Shown: positions 17,766-26,255 of the stretch, in pieces
Layout of the letters: each line of letters begins with the position of its first letter
Position numbering within the stretch: the first letter of the stretch is position 1
Assembly (NCBI GenBank): GCA_902779505.1
Contig: CACZBZ010000005.1
Location: 4,773 to 68,772, forward strand
Length of the DNA: 64,000 nt
Direction: 5' to 3'
From: an uncultured Lachnospiraceae bacterium
GTDB taxonomy: Bacteria; Bacillota; Clostridia; Lachnospirales; Lachnospiraceae
Program-made: the position numbers and the translations under genes
Notes under the pieces: model-generated
Told to the model about the DNA's origin: nothing
Databases searched by the model: none
The model's input: the letters and a program-made list of their open reading frames with translations, nothing else

Positions 17766-19474
17766 TACATTCCTCCGGCTGCTCCCGCATCGAGCATGAT
17801 GGTCTCAATATCATAAGCCGATTCGTCCATGGGAATCAGAAGCTCCATACCTTCGGTAAGACCGTTGCCGCTTACTTCCACGTAATAATCCGTGGATATA
17901 CCTTCTGTGACATAGAGACTGCTTCCGTCAGGCTTGGTAAGATAACTCTTACCCTCATCGTCCTTGAGTATGGCACTCCTCGGAACCGCAAATACATTTT
18001 TAAGTTCCGTTGTTACGATATTGAGTTTTGCAGTCATGTCCATACGAAGATCGCTGATATCCGATGTAATGGCAATCTTAACTTTGTAGGCAGATGCTGT
18101 TGTTGTATTGTTAGAGCCTCCGGATGTTGCAATGGATGTTGCTCTGGGTGCTACTTCCGTAACATGGCCCTCCATCTCCAGATCTCCTGTAGCGTTGGTC
18201 TTGAATACAACTCTCTGACCGACTTCCACCTTGTTGATATCGTATTCGTCTATATCGGCAACTATCTGGTAAGCACTGTTGTCCTCTATGGTAACAAGGG
18301 CTGAACCGGAATTGTATTTATCTCCCTGCTTGAAATTAACTTCAGTCACAATACCTGAAATAGGTGCTTTCAGGTTGCAATCCTCCAGCTGAGCTTCCAG
18401 CTGTCTTACAGTCTTCTCACCTGACAGACCTGATACTGACGCACTGAGTCTGCTGCTTGTGAGACTGTTCTGAGCTGTAGTAACGCTGTTGGCATCTCTT
18501 CTTGTTGTGTCTGCCTGGCTTCTCTTCTGTGTCTCCAGTGCTGATTCGCTTGAATCAAGAGCGGTCTCAGCCGCCTTAAGGGCTGATTCTTTGGAAGCCA
18601 CTGTTGCTTCTGCGTTGATGATATTTTCAGTTGTTGAAGCAATATCGTTAAGATGGCTGTTATAGCTACTTTTATACTCATTCAATCTGGCCACATAGCC
18701 ATCCAGAGTACTATCATCCCCTGTGACAAACAGTGACGATGTAATACTGGTAGAATCAGTAATTGCATAGTCCTTGGCTTCGTTTCCAGTCTTATTCGCA
18801 GCCGTTTCAAGATATTTGTCTATCGTAGACTGCATATTTTCATAACCACTTTTATACGAATTATACTCATCCAGATATCTCTTCTGTGTCTCAAGACTGT
18901 CCTTGGCTGCTTCATATTCGCTTCTAGCTGTCTCTTTATCATTGTAAGCCTTGTCTGCATCAGCCTGAGCCTTTGCTGTGTCGGCTGCGTTTCTCTGGGC
19001 ATCGATTGCCTGAGTTGTCAGAGCATCATTGTAACTAAGCTCCGAACCTTTTACAGTCAGACCCGACTGGCCTTCGGTTACGTTAAGATTGGCCTCGGCG
19101 TCCGCCAGGTCCCTTTCAAGCTCTGTAACGTCAAAAGTGGCAATCAGGTCCCCCTCTTTTACCTGATCACCAATCTTAAGATCAAAATATGTTATCTCCA
19201 GCCCATTGGCTGCTGTTACTATTATCTGCTCGCTGTCTACGCTTGCGATCTTACCTGTGGCGGTTACCGTATTCACAAGATCTCTCTTCTCGAGATTGTA
19301 TGTCTCCTGAACCACTTCCGACATAGCGTTCTTAGCTTTAATCACATTTACTGCCACAACAACCGCTATTACTACAACAACGGCGAGCACTATAAAAAGC
19401 ACTTTGTGCTTCTTAATAAACTGTCCTATTTTTTTCATTTCTCCTCTTTTTTCCCGGTCAAAGGATCCTTTCAT
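17765..19474 (-). CDS. MacA/HlyD-type efflux adaptor (periplasmic-adaptor-like subunit)
   Basis: The N-terminal helix (KHKVLFIVLAVVVVIAVVVAV) anchors the protein. Next come a biotinyl-lipoyl half-motif, a long coiled-coil region (about residues 125-350, Ala/Gln/Ser-rich heptads), the second lipoyl half (LKAPISGIVTEVNFKQGD) and beta-barrel domains. At 569 residues it is longer than usual because of the extended hairpin. The ATG at 19472-19474 overlaps the GatD stop (TAATG). An internal ATG at 19436-19438 with GAGGAG just before it is an equally possible start. It partners with the ATPase and permease that follow. Confidence 0.92.
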   Translation of the reverse strand: MKGSFDREKRGEMKKIGQFIKKHKVLFIVLAVVVVIAVVVAVNVIKAKNAMSEVVQETYNLEKRDLVNTVTATGKIASVDSEQIIVTAANGLEITYFDLKIGDQVKEGDLIATFDVTELERDLADAEANLNVTEGQSGLTVKGSELSYNDALTTQAIDAQRNAADTAKAQADADKAYNDKETARSEYEAAKDSLETQKRYLDEYNSYKSGYENMQSTIDKYLETAANKTGNEAKDYAITDSTSITSSLFVTGDDSTLDGYVARLNEYKSSYNSHLNDIASTTENIINAEATVASKESALKAAETALDSSESALETQKRSQADTTRRDANSVTTAQNSLTSSRLSASVSGLSGEKTVRQLEAQLEDCNLKAPISGIVTEVNFKQGDKYNSGSALVTIEDNSAYQIVADIDEYDINKVEVGQRVVFKTNATGDLEMEGHVTEVAPRATSIATSGGSNNTTTASAYKVKIAITSDISDLRMDMTAKLNIVTTELKNVFAVPRSAILKDDEGKSYLTKPDGSSLYVTEGISTDYYVEVSGNGLTEGMELLIPMDESAYDIETIMLDAGAAGGM

Positions 19475-20181
19475 TAATATATAAATCCCCTCGTAGGCTC
19501 CTTGAACTCCGCAAGACGTGTCTTATATACATCCATAGCCGCCTTTTCGTAAGCTAACACCGGAACCTCTATTCCCATAAGTTTTTGTACATATTTGTTA
19601 AATAAAGGGTTGATTATAAGGATAGGACCTTCCACATATGTAGCCATAAAATTGTTGATCCTTATTCCTTCACCCGTTACATCCGGATTGAGTCCGGCTC
19701 CTCTTATTGTTTCAAATAAAGGTGTGGGCATTTCACCGTAAGAATGTGAGAACTGGCTCTTAAAACCTATTATCTCAAAATCAGTCAGCATGCCCAGGTA
19801 AAGTGAATTGTACCTGTTCATCATGCGTCTTCTGGCATAGGTATTGTAGAGTCCCAACATCTCCTCGCTGCTGCCGTCTTCGTTATCTATTCTCTGTCCG
19901 AATATTTCCAGAGCATTACCTGTTACAAGGGTTACCCCGCCTTCGTCGATTCTCTGATCAAGAGCGTCAACGTATGGTCTGAAGGCATCTCTTATAAGGC
20001 TCTGTCCTTTTTCCGTAGTACATCCCATATATACAAGATCAATATCTTCATATGTGAAATGAGGAGTATCTTTTATTCCTGTCTCTACCACTTCAGCTCC
20101 GGTGCACTGAGCCATGTATCTGACATTCATAAGATCTCCGTACAGGTTGGCAACTCCGGGATATAATAATTCAATCTTCAT
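19474..20181 (-). CDS. GatD-like glutamine amidotransferase homologue without catalytic Cys and His
   Basis: By fold and neighbourhood this is the GatD partner of MurT: it has an N-terminal LYPGVANLYGDLMNVRYMA, the YMGCTTEKGQ region, and FSHSYGE. In active GatD the nucleophile sits in a CGGYQ-x-L-G elbow. Here the corresponding stretch is VTGNALEIFG (residues 86-95) with no cysteine between 80 and 100; the only cysteines are C26 and C54. The catalytic histidine of the Y-x-H-G-P motif is Glu184 in YVEGP. Glutaminase activity is therefore not expected, although the protein still looks folded and is kept in frame beside its partner. It may have become a structural subunit, or the pair may use free ammonia; both are inference. 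Confidence 0.85.
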   Translation of the reverse strand: MKIELLYPGVANLYGDLMNVRYMAQCTGAEVVETGIKDTPHFTYEDIDLVYMGCTTEKGQSLIRDAFRPYVDALDQRIDEGGVTLVTGNALEIFGQRIDNEDGSSEEMLGLYNTYARRRMMNRYNSLYLGMLTDFEIIGFKSQFSHSYGEMPTPLFETIRGAGLNPDVTGEGIRINNFMATYVEGPILIINPLFNKYVQKLMGIEVPVLAYEKAAMDVYKTRLAEFKEPTRGFIY

Positions 20182-20190
20182 CTTAACCCG

Positions 20191-21567
20191 TTACCCCCTC
20201 TCCGTGTATTGTGTCGCAAGGGCAATCGTCTTGTCCTTTACCTTGCCCATAAGAGCAAGTGCGTCTGTTCCGTAGAAAATGTATATGCTTGTATGAGGCT
20301 CAAAGTGAAGTTTCTCCACAGCCTCAAGCTCATCACTTACGAAATCGATCTTCTTATCGGGCACTCCCGCAATAAGAAGTCTCAGTCTGTAATCTTTTCC
20401 TCTGGGACCTGTTGCAACGATATGAGTCACATCTTCGTCATTGAGGAATTCAAAGTCGCAGTCGTACATCCAGCAGGTGTTCTCGGACCACTTCTTTTCA
20501 TCGCTGAAATTGTTCATCATAAGGAAGATTTCTTTTTTGCCCGGCTGCTGTACCACATAATCCATGGCTCTTGAGCAAGCCAGAGCATTTCTGTCCTTAG
20601 CCATCTGAACAACCACATCAACAGTACCCGCTCTGGTAAGCTGATATCTGGATTCAACAATATGCACCTTCTCAAGGCAGGCATGGACTTCTTCGTGGCT
20701 CATGCCGAATTCTCTTAAGAAGGCAATAACCGTTATCATGTTGTAGATATTGAATACGCTGTCGGATATCAGCGTATAAGACATACTTCCTCCCTTATCG
20801 GAAGCTGTAAGTGTCATCTCGTCAATATCCACGTCTTTTGCAACATAGTCATATTCCGGAGACTTGAAACCGCAGTCTTCGCAATATGCTTTTCCTATAT
20901 GATGATATCTGAGGTATTCGTATTTGAGACTTCCACCGCACTTAGGGCATACTCTCACATCATTGATGAGGTTGATACACTCCGTAACGTCCGTATCCAT
21001 TCTGTCGATACCGAAATAAACTCTCTCATTATTCGGTGCAACCGCTGAAGATATAAGATCATCCGCGTTGAGAATAAGCTTAGTCTCGGGAGGAATGGAA
21101 TCCGTAAGGAAATCAGCTATATATCCCGGATGAGCATTACGCATAATAGAATCCCTGAAAAGATTGGTGATTATGGTTATCTCAGGCTTTACGTAAGGAT
21201 ATATCTTTTTAGACGAACGCTCGTCCACTTCAAGTACGGCAAGGTCATATTTTGCTCTGTTGAACAAACCCACTCCGTTAATGAGAGCAGTTGCCACACC
21301 CGAATTGATATTGGATCCGGCTCTGTTGTTAAGAACCTTCATGCCCGTAGACTCTAAGGAATCTATAATCAGGTTGGATACGGTGGTCTTGCCGTTGGTA
21401 CCTGTAACCGTAATTATTCTCTTAGGTTTCTTAACGTACTTTAAGAATTCCGGACATATCTTTATAGCCAGTTCCCCCGGATAATTAGTTCCGTTATGCT
21501 TTGTGATTTTCAGGGCCGGGATTGATAGTTTAGCCATCCACAGGGCCAGTAAAAATCTTAGTCTCAT
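20191..21567 (-). CDS. murT: MurT-like Mur ligase (lipid II isoglutaminyl synthase family, variant)
   Basis: Mur-ligase fold with P-loop GTNGKTT at 56-62, NRAGSN at 81-86 and a four-cysteine zinc ribbon inserted in the central domain (C207, C210, C229, C232), all as in MurT. MurT with GatD amidates D-Glu of lipid II. In the C-terminal domain, active MurT has a conserved Asp in a D-x-S-W motif that completes the GatD triad; here the aligned motif is NTCW (363-366), so the acid is missing. The usual NPAGFNQ segment is replaced by KDRNALACSR. ATP binding and zinc look intact, but ammonia delivery from glutamine does not. The gene begins 6 bases after the GH3 stop and is 9 bases before the GatD-like gene. 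Confidence 0.85.
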   Translation of the reverse strand: MRLRFLLALWMAKLSIPALKITKHNGTNYPGELAIKICPEFLKYVKKPKRIITVTGTNGKTTVSNLIIDSLESTGMKVLNNRAGSNINSGVATALINGVGLFNRAKYDLAVLEVDERSSKKIYPYVKPEITIITNLFRDSIMRNAHPGYIADFLTDSIPPETKLILNADDLISSAVAPNNERVYFGIDRMDTDVTECINLINDVRVCPKCGGSLKYEYLRYHHIGKAYCEDCGFKSPEYDYVAKDVDIDEMTLTASDKGGSMSYTLISDSVFNIYNMITVIAFLREFGMSHEEVHACLEKVHIVESRYQLTRAGTVDVVVQMAKDRNALACSRAMDYVVQQPGKKEIFLMMNNFSDEKKWSENTCWMYDCDFEFLNDEDVTHIVATGPRGKDYRLRLLIAGVPDKKIDFVSDELEAVEKLHFEPHTSIYIFYGTDALALMGKVKDKTIALATQYTERG

Positions 21568-21573
21568 CTTCTT

Positions 21574-23910
21574 TTACCTCATTGAATTCTTATTTGCCGA
21601 GCGTACAACGCTCTCTGCCAGAGAATATTTTATCAGTCCTTCACTCTGACCCACCAGACTGTCTATGGGTGCATCCTGCATGAATTCTATCATCATCTGA
21701 ACTTCCGGATCATCCTTGGGAGTTCCTCTGTTCATCATATAGATAGCCTGCTTTGCCAACCATAAAAGGGCCTTGGCCTTAGGAGTGACTTTAGCCATCT
21801 TTTTAAGCGAACTGTACATATTGTACTCCCCGGGCCTGGTATCCGTAAAGTTTCCTATACTTCCTCCGTAGAGCTCCTCAAACTCTTCAACTGTCGGATT
21901 GAAGTTTCCAAAATATCCCGGAAGGGCTTCTCTGTCGTCCCTCTCGTATGAGACTCCGTCTACAGCCATATTGCCTGTAAGGCGCACATCTCTGCTGCTT
22001 GAAGATACTTCTATGCCATAGTCACCCGATGGGGTTATATAAGCACCACTCTCTGTATCATATATCTGAAAGCTTCTGTCTTCAAGTTCTACCGTTACTC
22101 TTTTGCTTTCTCCTGCTTCAAGATATACCTTTTTATAGGCTCTCAGTTCCTTAACGGCCCTGAGATAATTGCAGTCGGGATTGACTACATAGAGCTGACA
22201 TACTTCTGCACCTGCACGACTTCCGTTGTTAGTAAGCTTCCATGATACGGTTTTACCGTCGATCACAAGATCCGAGTAATAGAAGTCGGTATATGAAAGT
22301 CCGTATCCGAAAGGATAGAGAACATCCTTGTTATACCTGTCATAGAATCTGTAACCGATAAAGAGACTTTCCAGATAGGGCACATCATCCGTATCATAAT
22401 CACCGAAATTACCGAAGGATGGTGTGTCTTCTATACTAATTGGATAGGTCTCCGCAAGTTTTCCGCAGGGATTGGCTTCTCCCGAAAGCAGAGCACTGCA
22501 AGCTTCCATTACTGCCTGACCTCCCAGATACATCTGGAGGATTGCATTGGCATCCTTCATGGGAGCCATGTTGTAAGGAGAACCTCCGAAGGAAACAAAT
22601 ATCAGCTTATCCGACAGATGTCTTATTCGTTGATAAAGACTCTTCTGATTGTCCGGAAGTTCCAGCGTCTTTCTGTCGTAGCCTTCGCCTTCCGTTATGT
22701 CGGTAAGGCCTCCGCAGAATATGACAATCGTGTCATTTTTATCATAGACTGCTTTTACGGCTTCTTCTTCAAGAGCATTATCAACCGCATTGCTCTTGCT
22801 GTCGTAACCTCTTACATAGCTTACTTTATACCCCTTCAGAGTAAGTGCATCTTTTAGATCAACAAGTCTGTAAGGATTGATATGACTGCTGCCGCCGCCC
22901 TGGAATCTCACATTGGATGCCAGTTCACCCACAAGTATGATCTCTTTGTTTCTGTCTTCTATTGGAAGGATACCGTCATTGGACAAGAGCACCGCGCACT
23001 GCTTTTCCGCTTCAAGAGCAATCTCATGATTATTTTCAAGAAGAGCTTCTTTGTCTTCAGGCACAGGATAGTTACCCTTGTTTTTATATTTACGAGACAT
23101 ATCAGCAATCCTGTCGGTGGCTTCCTTCAGTGCATCCATATCCATCTTGCCACTGTCTACGGCTTCTTTCAGATGCTTTGTATGATAGCCGTGGCTGTCG
23201 GGCATCTCCAGATCCATTCCCGCTTCAATACTTGCAGGCAGATCCGTACATGCTCCCCAGTCGGACACAACCACACCCTTATATCCCCATTCACCTTTGA
23301 GGATATCTCTTAAGAGATGCTTGTTCTCACATGCATAATATCCGTTTATACGATTATAAGAAGCCATTACCGACGCCGGATCAGCCTCCTTCACCACTCT
23401 TTCAAATGCCGACAGATATATCTCCCTCAGTGCTCTTTCATCCACCGCACTGTTGGCAGACATTCTGTGAGTCTCCTGACTGTTGGCGGCATAGTGCTTG
23501 AGAGATGTTCCCACTCCCTTTTTCTGCATGGCCTTAACATAGGAAGCAGCCAGAGTTCCCGCAAGATATGGATCTTCGGAAAAATACTCGAAATTACGTC
23601 CGCAGAGAGGGGACCTCTTCATATTGACGCCGGGGCCCAACACCACCGACACATCCTCTGCGAGAGCTTCATCTGCTATTGCTTCCGCAACCTTTGCCGT
23701 AAGCTCCGGATCAAAGCTGCAGGCAAGTGCACTTGCTGTGGGAAAACATGTTGCCTTGATACTGTCATTATTTGTCTTGACAGACTCCGCCTGCTTACGA
23801 AGACCATGAGGTCCGTCGGATACGGCTATCTCATCGAATTCTCCCTCCACTCCGTGTATATGCCATTTTCCATGTCCTGTTACAACTTTAATCTGATCTT
23901 CTGTCTTCAT
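21574..23910 (-). CDS. Glycoside hydrolase family 3, beta-glucosidase type, with extra C-terminal helices
   Basis: Cleaves non-reducing beta-linked sugars, probably in the cytoplasm (no signal peptide). Domain 1 contains KHYAANSQE, RALREIYLSAFE and the nucleophile D217 in VVVSDWGA. A second alpha/beta domain contains GGGSSHINP, and an FnIII-like domain follows from about residue 560. The last ~100 residues (from ~680) are helical and not part of the standard fold. It is the first gene of the six-gene operon with MurT/GatD-like and MacAB-like genes. That context makes an envelope glycan substrate possible, but plant beta-glucosides fit the sequence equally well. Confidence 0.92.
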   Translation of the reverse strand: MKTEDQIKVVTGHGKWHIHGVEGEFDEIAVSDGPHGLRKQAESVKTNNDSIKATCFPTASALACSFDPELTAKVAEAIADEALAEDVSVVLGPGVNMKRSPLCGRNFEYFSEDPYLAGTLAASYVKAMQKKGVGTSLKHYAANSQETHRMSANSAVDERALREIYLSAFERVVKEADPASVMASYNRINGYYACENKHLLRDILKGEWGYKGVVVSDWGACTDLPASIEAGMDLEMPDSHGYHTKHLKEAVDSGKMDMDALKEATDRIADMSRKYKNKGNYPVPEDKEALLENNHEIALEAEKQCAVLLSNDGILPIEDRNKEIILVGELASNVRFQGGGSSHINPYRLVDLKDALTLKGYKVSYVRGYDSKSNAVDNALEEEAVKAVYDKNDTIVIFCGGLTDITEGEGYDRKTLELPDNQKSLYQRIRHLSDKLIFVSFGGSPYNMAPMKDANAILQMYLGGQAVMEACSALLSGEANPCGKLAETYPISIEDTPSFGNFGDYDTDDVPYLESLFIGYRFYDRYNKDVLYPFGYGLSYTDFYYSDLVIDGKTVSWKLTNNGSRAGAEVCQLYVVNPDCNYLRAVKELRAYKKVYLEAGESKRVTVELEDRSFQIYDTESGAYITPSGDYGIEVSSSSRDVRLTGNMAVDGVSYERDDREALPGYFGNFNPTVEEFEELYGGSIGNFTDTRPGEYNMYSSLKKMAKVTPKAKALLWLAKQAIYMMNRGTPKDDPEVQMMIEFMQDAPIDSLVGQSEGLIKYSLAESVVRSANKNSMR

Positions 23911-23945
23911 TCTGCCTCCTGACTTACAGGTCCATAATACGACAC

Positions 23946-23980
23946 GAGCTTCCGGGCAATGTACACGGAAGCTCTTTTTT
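23946..23980 (+). terminator. Plus-oriented hairpin with T-run, opposite to neighbouring genes
   Basis: GAGCTTCCG (23946-23954) and CGGAAGCTC (23966-23974) followed by TTTTTT on the plus strand. Both neighbours run on the minus strand, where the hairpin is preceded by the A-run and lacks a T tail. It may stop antisense transcription or serve as a weak minus-strand terminator. Confidence 0.55.
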
Positions 23981-23985
23981 CTCTA

Positions 23986-24342
23986 TTATTTTTTAACAGT
24001 TTTTCTTTTTCTTTTTACCTTTGTTACTTTACGCATCTGCTCGAATTTTTTCATATCACCGGCTATTCTGAATCGGCCGCTGTCCACAGCCTCCTGAAAA
24101 CCGACCCTTCCTTCGATAAATCCAAGTATGGTCTCCCCGTCGGTTGTTATGAGGATATCTCTGTCGAAATAATCATAGGGCTCCACACATATCTGTCTTT
24201 CCGCCACTTCGATATAGAATACCCCACCACCTTCGCCTACAATATCCACCTGTATTGCAATGTGGTCGTATATCTGCCTTGCGTCTGCGTTTTCATATAC
24301 TTCCCTTACAAGGTCAACGATCTCTTCGTAAGTCATACGCAT
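23986..24342 (-). CDS. SCP2-like (sterol-carrier fold) small protein
   Basis: 118 residues. The C-terminal half (ITTDGETILGFIEGRVGFQEAVDSGRFRIAGD, then MKKF) matches the SCP2 fold seen in stand-alone bacterial lipid- or hydrophobe-binding proteins. The N-terminal half is predicted alpha/beta. No catalytic residues are seen and the C-terminus is strongly basic (KVKRKRKTVKK). It follows the GH13 gene by 59 bases and probably ends that operon. Function unknown. Confidence 0.7.
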   Translation of the reverse strand: MRMTYEEIVDLVREVYENADARQIYDHIAIQVDIVGEGGGVFYIEVAERQICVEPYDYFDRDILITTDGETILGFIEGRVGFQEAVDSGRFRIAGDMKKFEQMRKVTKVKRKRKTVKK

Positions 24343-24401
24343 TCCCTCCTGCGCGAATTCCCCAATACAGCGCTGTAAAGATAATTATATCACATTTTAT
24401 T

Positions 24402-26249
24402 TCATAAGTGCCATATCCTTGCTTCATATGGCTTAAGTTTGTTCTCCTCTTCCTTCCCCTGTGTCGAATACATAAGACTGTATCCTTTCGTCTTCTTGTA
24501 TGCGGACAGTTCCCTTTTTGACAGATTGCAGTCAATTATATAACGACCTTTTTCGGATACTCTCTCATAGACAAAATGATCTTTTCTTCCGTCAAGAAGA
24601 TTAAGTTCACCGTATACAAGAGTGTCGTCGCTGTGTCTTAAGGCTATCAGTTCTTTGTAAGCTCTGCTTATATCTTCATCTATCTTCTGAGTCAGGCCTT
24701 TATGATAATCGGGAAGTTTGTCATTCCAAGGCAAAAGAACTCTTGCGTGCTCTCTTGTACCCGCAAGGATTGCCTGCCATACCTTGTCTTTTCCTTCCTT
24801 CTCATGTTCCCTATAATAGCCTTTTGCTTCCACATCCGTTATCTGATCCATGGAAGTAAAGTCATAATTGACCAGGCCCATCTCATCTCCCTGAAAGATA
24901 AAGGGAGTTCCTTTCATGGTCATCTGTATCACCGCAAGAAGTCCTGCGATAGACTTGCTGTAGGTCCTGTCCATGCTAACCTTGCTGACCATTCTGGGAT
25001 TGTCATGATTGTTATAGAAAAGAGACATCCAGCAGTTATTGCCGTAATTCTCACTCCAGTCCATAAGATAATCCTTCAGGTAATTGAGGTCATATTCGTA
25101 ATCTTCATATCTGCCGTGTCCCGGCGTCTCAAGGTGATCAAAAGAGAAGACCATATCCAGTTCTCCTCTTTCTTCGGCGGTCACAGACCTGCACATATTC
25201 ATGCCCAGTCCCGGTGTCTCACCTACGGAAAAAGCATTGTGAGGCGCGAAGGCTTTCTCATGAAGTTCTCTCAGATATTTATGAAGATTGGGACCGTAAT
25301 AATATTTTTCGATTCCCGTAAGCCCCATCATGCTGCCTATGACAGGATCTCCGTCCGGCAGTCCTTCCGCTTTGGATATGATATTGATTACGTCCATTCT
25401 GAATCCGTCGATTCCTTTATCGAACCACCAGTTGATCATATCCCTAACATCGTCTCTTACTATTTCATTGTCCCAGTTAAGGTCCATCTGCTTCTTTGAA
25501 AACAGATGCATGGCATAGATATCGGATCCGTCACTGTCCTCGTATTTATTCCACACATCACCTGAGAAGAAGGAAGTCCAGTTATTGGGCAGACCTTCTC
25601 CCTTCCCTTTTCTGAAGAAATAATAATCCCTATAGGGGCTGTTCTTGTCTTTTAAAGCTTCCTTAAACCACTCATGTTCATCGGATGTATGGTTGACCAC
25701 CAGATCCATGATAAGCTTCATTCCTCTTTCATGGACCCCCTCAAGCAGCCTGTCAAAATCTTCCATGCTGCCGAATTCCTTCATGATCTTCCTGTAGTCT
25801 CTGATATCATATCCGTTGTCATCGTTGGGCGAATCATATATGGGTGACAGCCAGAGAACGTCCACTCCAAGGTCCTTAAGATAGTCCAGCTTTGAGAATA
25901 TTCCCTTAAGGTCACCGATACCGTCCCCATCGCTGTCGCAGAAGGATCTGGGATATATCTGGTAGAATACCGCTTCCTTCCACCATTTACGACTTATGGC
26001 TCCTTTGGATGCAATAACCTCTTCCCTATCGGTATTAACAAGTTCTATTATCCCTTCTGCAAGGCCTCTGCCGTTCTTTTTTCCCATAAGCTTGGCAAAA
26101 GTTAAAAACTTAATATTTCTTACAATGGGATTTTTGATCAGTCTCTCGGACACTCCTGCCTGAAGGAGAACCTTCTTCAATATGTCATGACCTATGGGAG
26201 TGTCATATATCTGTCCTATGCTGCTGTTAAGATCTACTTTAGCTGCCAT
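24402..26249 (-). CDS. GH13 alpha-glucosidase / oligo-1,6-glucosidase with N-terminal extension
   Basis: Hydrolyses terminal alpha-1,6 or alpha-1,4 glucosyl links of short oligosaccharides. The catalytic barrel starts at KEAVFYQIYPRSF (about residue 92). Conserved regions seen are DLVVNHTSDEHEWF (I), GFRMDVINII with the nucleophile Asp (II), SVGETPG with the acid Glu (III) and NNHDNPR (IV). The ~90 N-terminal residues are helical and not part of the enzyme family. There is no signal peptide, so it acts inside the cell on sugar imported by the transporter encoded 6 bases upstream. Confidence 0.94.
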   Translation of the reverse strand: MAAKVDLNSSIGQIYDTPIGHDILKKVLLQAGVSERLIKNPIVRNIKFLTFAKLMGKKNGRGLAEGIIELVNTDREEVIASKGAISRKWWKEAVFYQIYPRSFCDSDGDGIGDLKGIFSKLDYLKDLGVDVLWLSPIYDSPNDDNGYDIRDYRKIMKEFGSMEDFDRLLEGVHERGMKLIMDLVVNHTSDEHEWFKEALKDKNSPYRDYYFFRKGKGEGLPNNWTSFFSGDVWNKYEDSDGSDIYAMHLFSKKQMDLNWDNEIVRDDVRDMINWWFDKGIDGFRMDVINIISKAEGLPDGDPVIGSMMGLTGIEKYYYGPNLHKYLRELHEKAFAPHNAFSVGETPGLGMNMCRSVTAEERGELDMVFSFDHLETPGHGRYEDYEYDLNYLKDYLMDWSENYGNNCWMSLFYNNHDNPRMVSKVSMDRTYSKSIAGLLAVIQMTMKGTPFIFQGDEMGLVNYDFTSMDQITDVEAKGYYREHEKEGKDKVWQAILAGTREHARVLLPWNDKLPDYHKGLTQKIDEDISRAYKELIALRHSDDTLVYGELNLLDGRKDHFVYERVSEKGRYIIDCNLSKRELSAYKKTKGYSLMYSTQGKEEENKLKPYEARIWHL

Positions 26250-26255
26250 AAGGGA

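Noticed and set aside
23946..23980. Terminator of the SCP2-like gene
   Set aside because: The T-run is on the wrong side for a minus-strand transcript; it was kept only as a plus-oriented hairpin.
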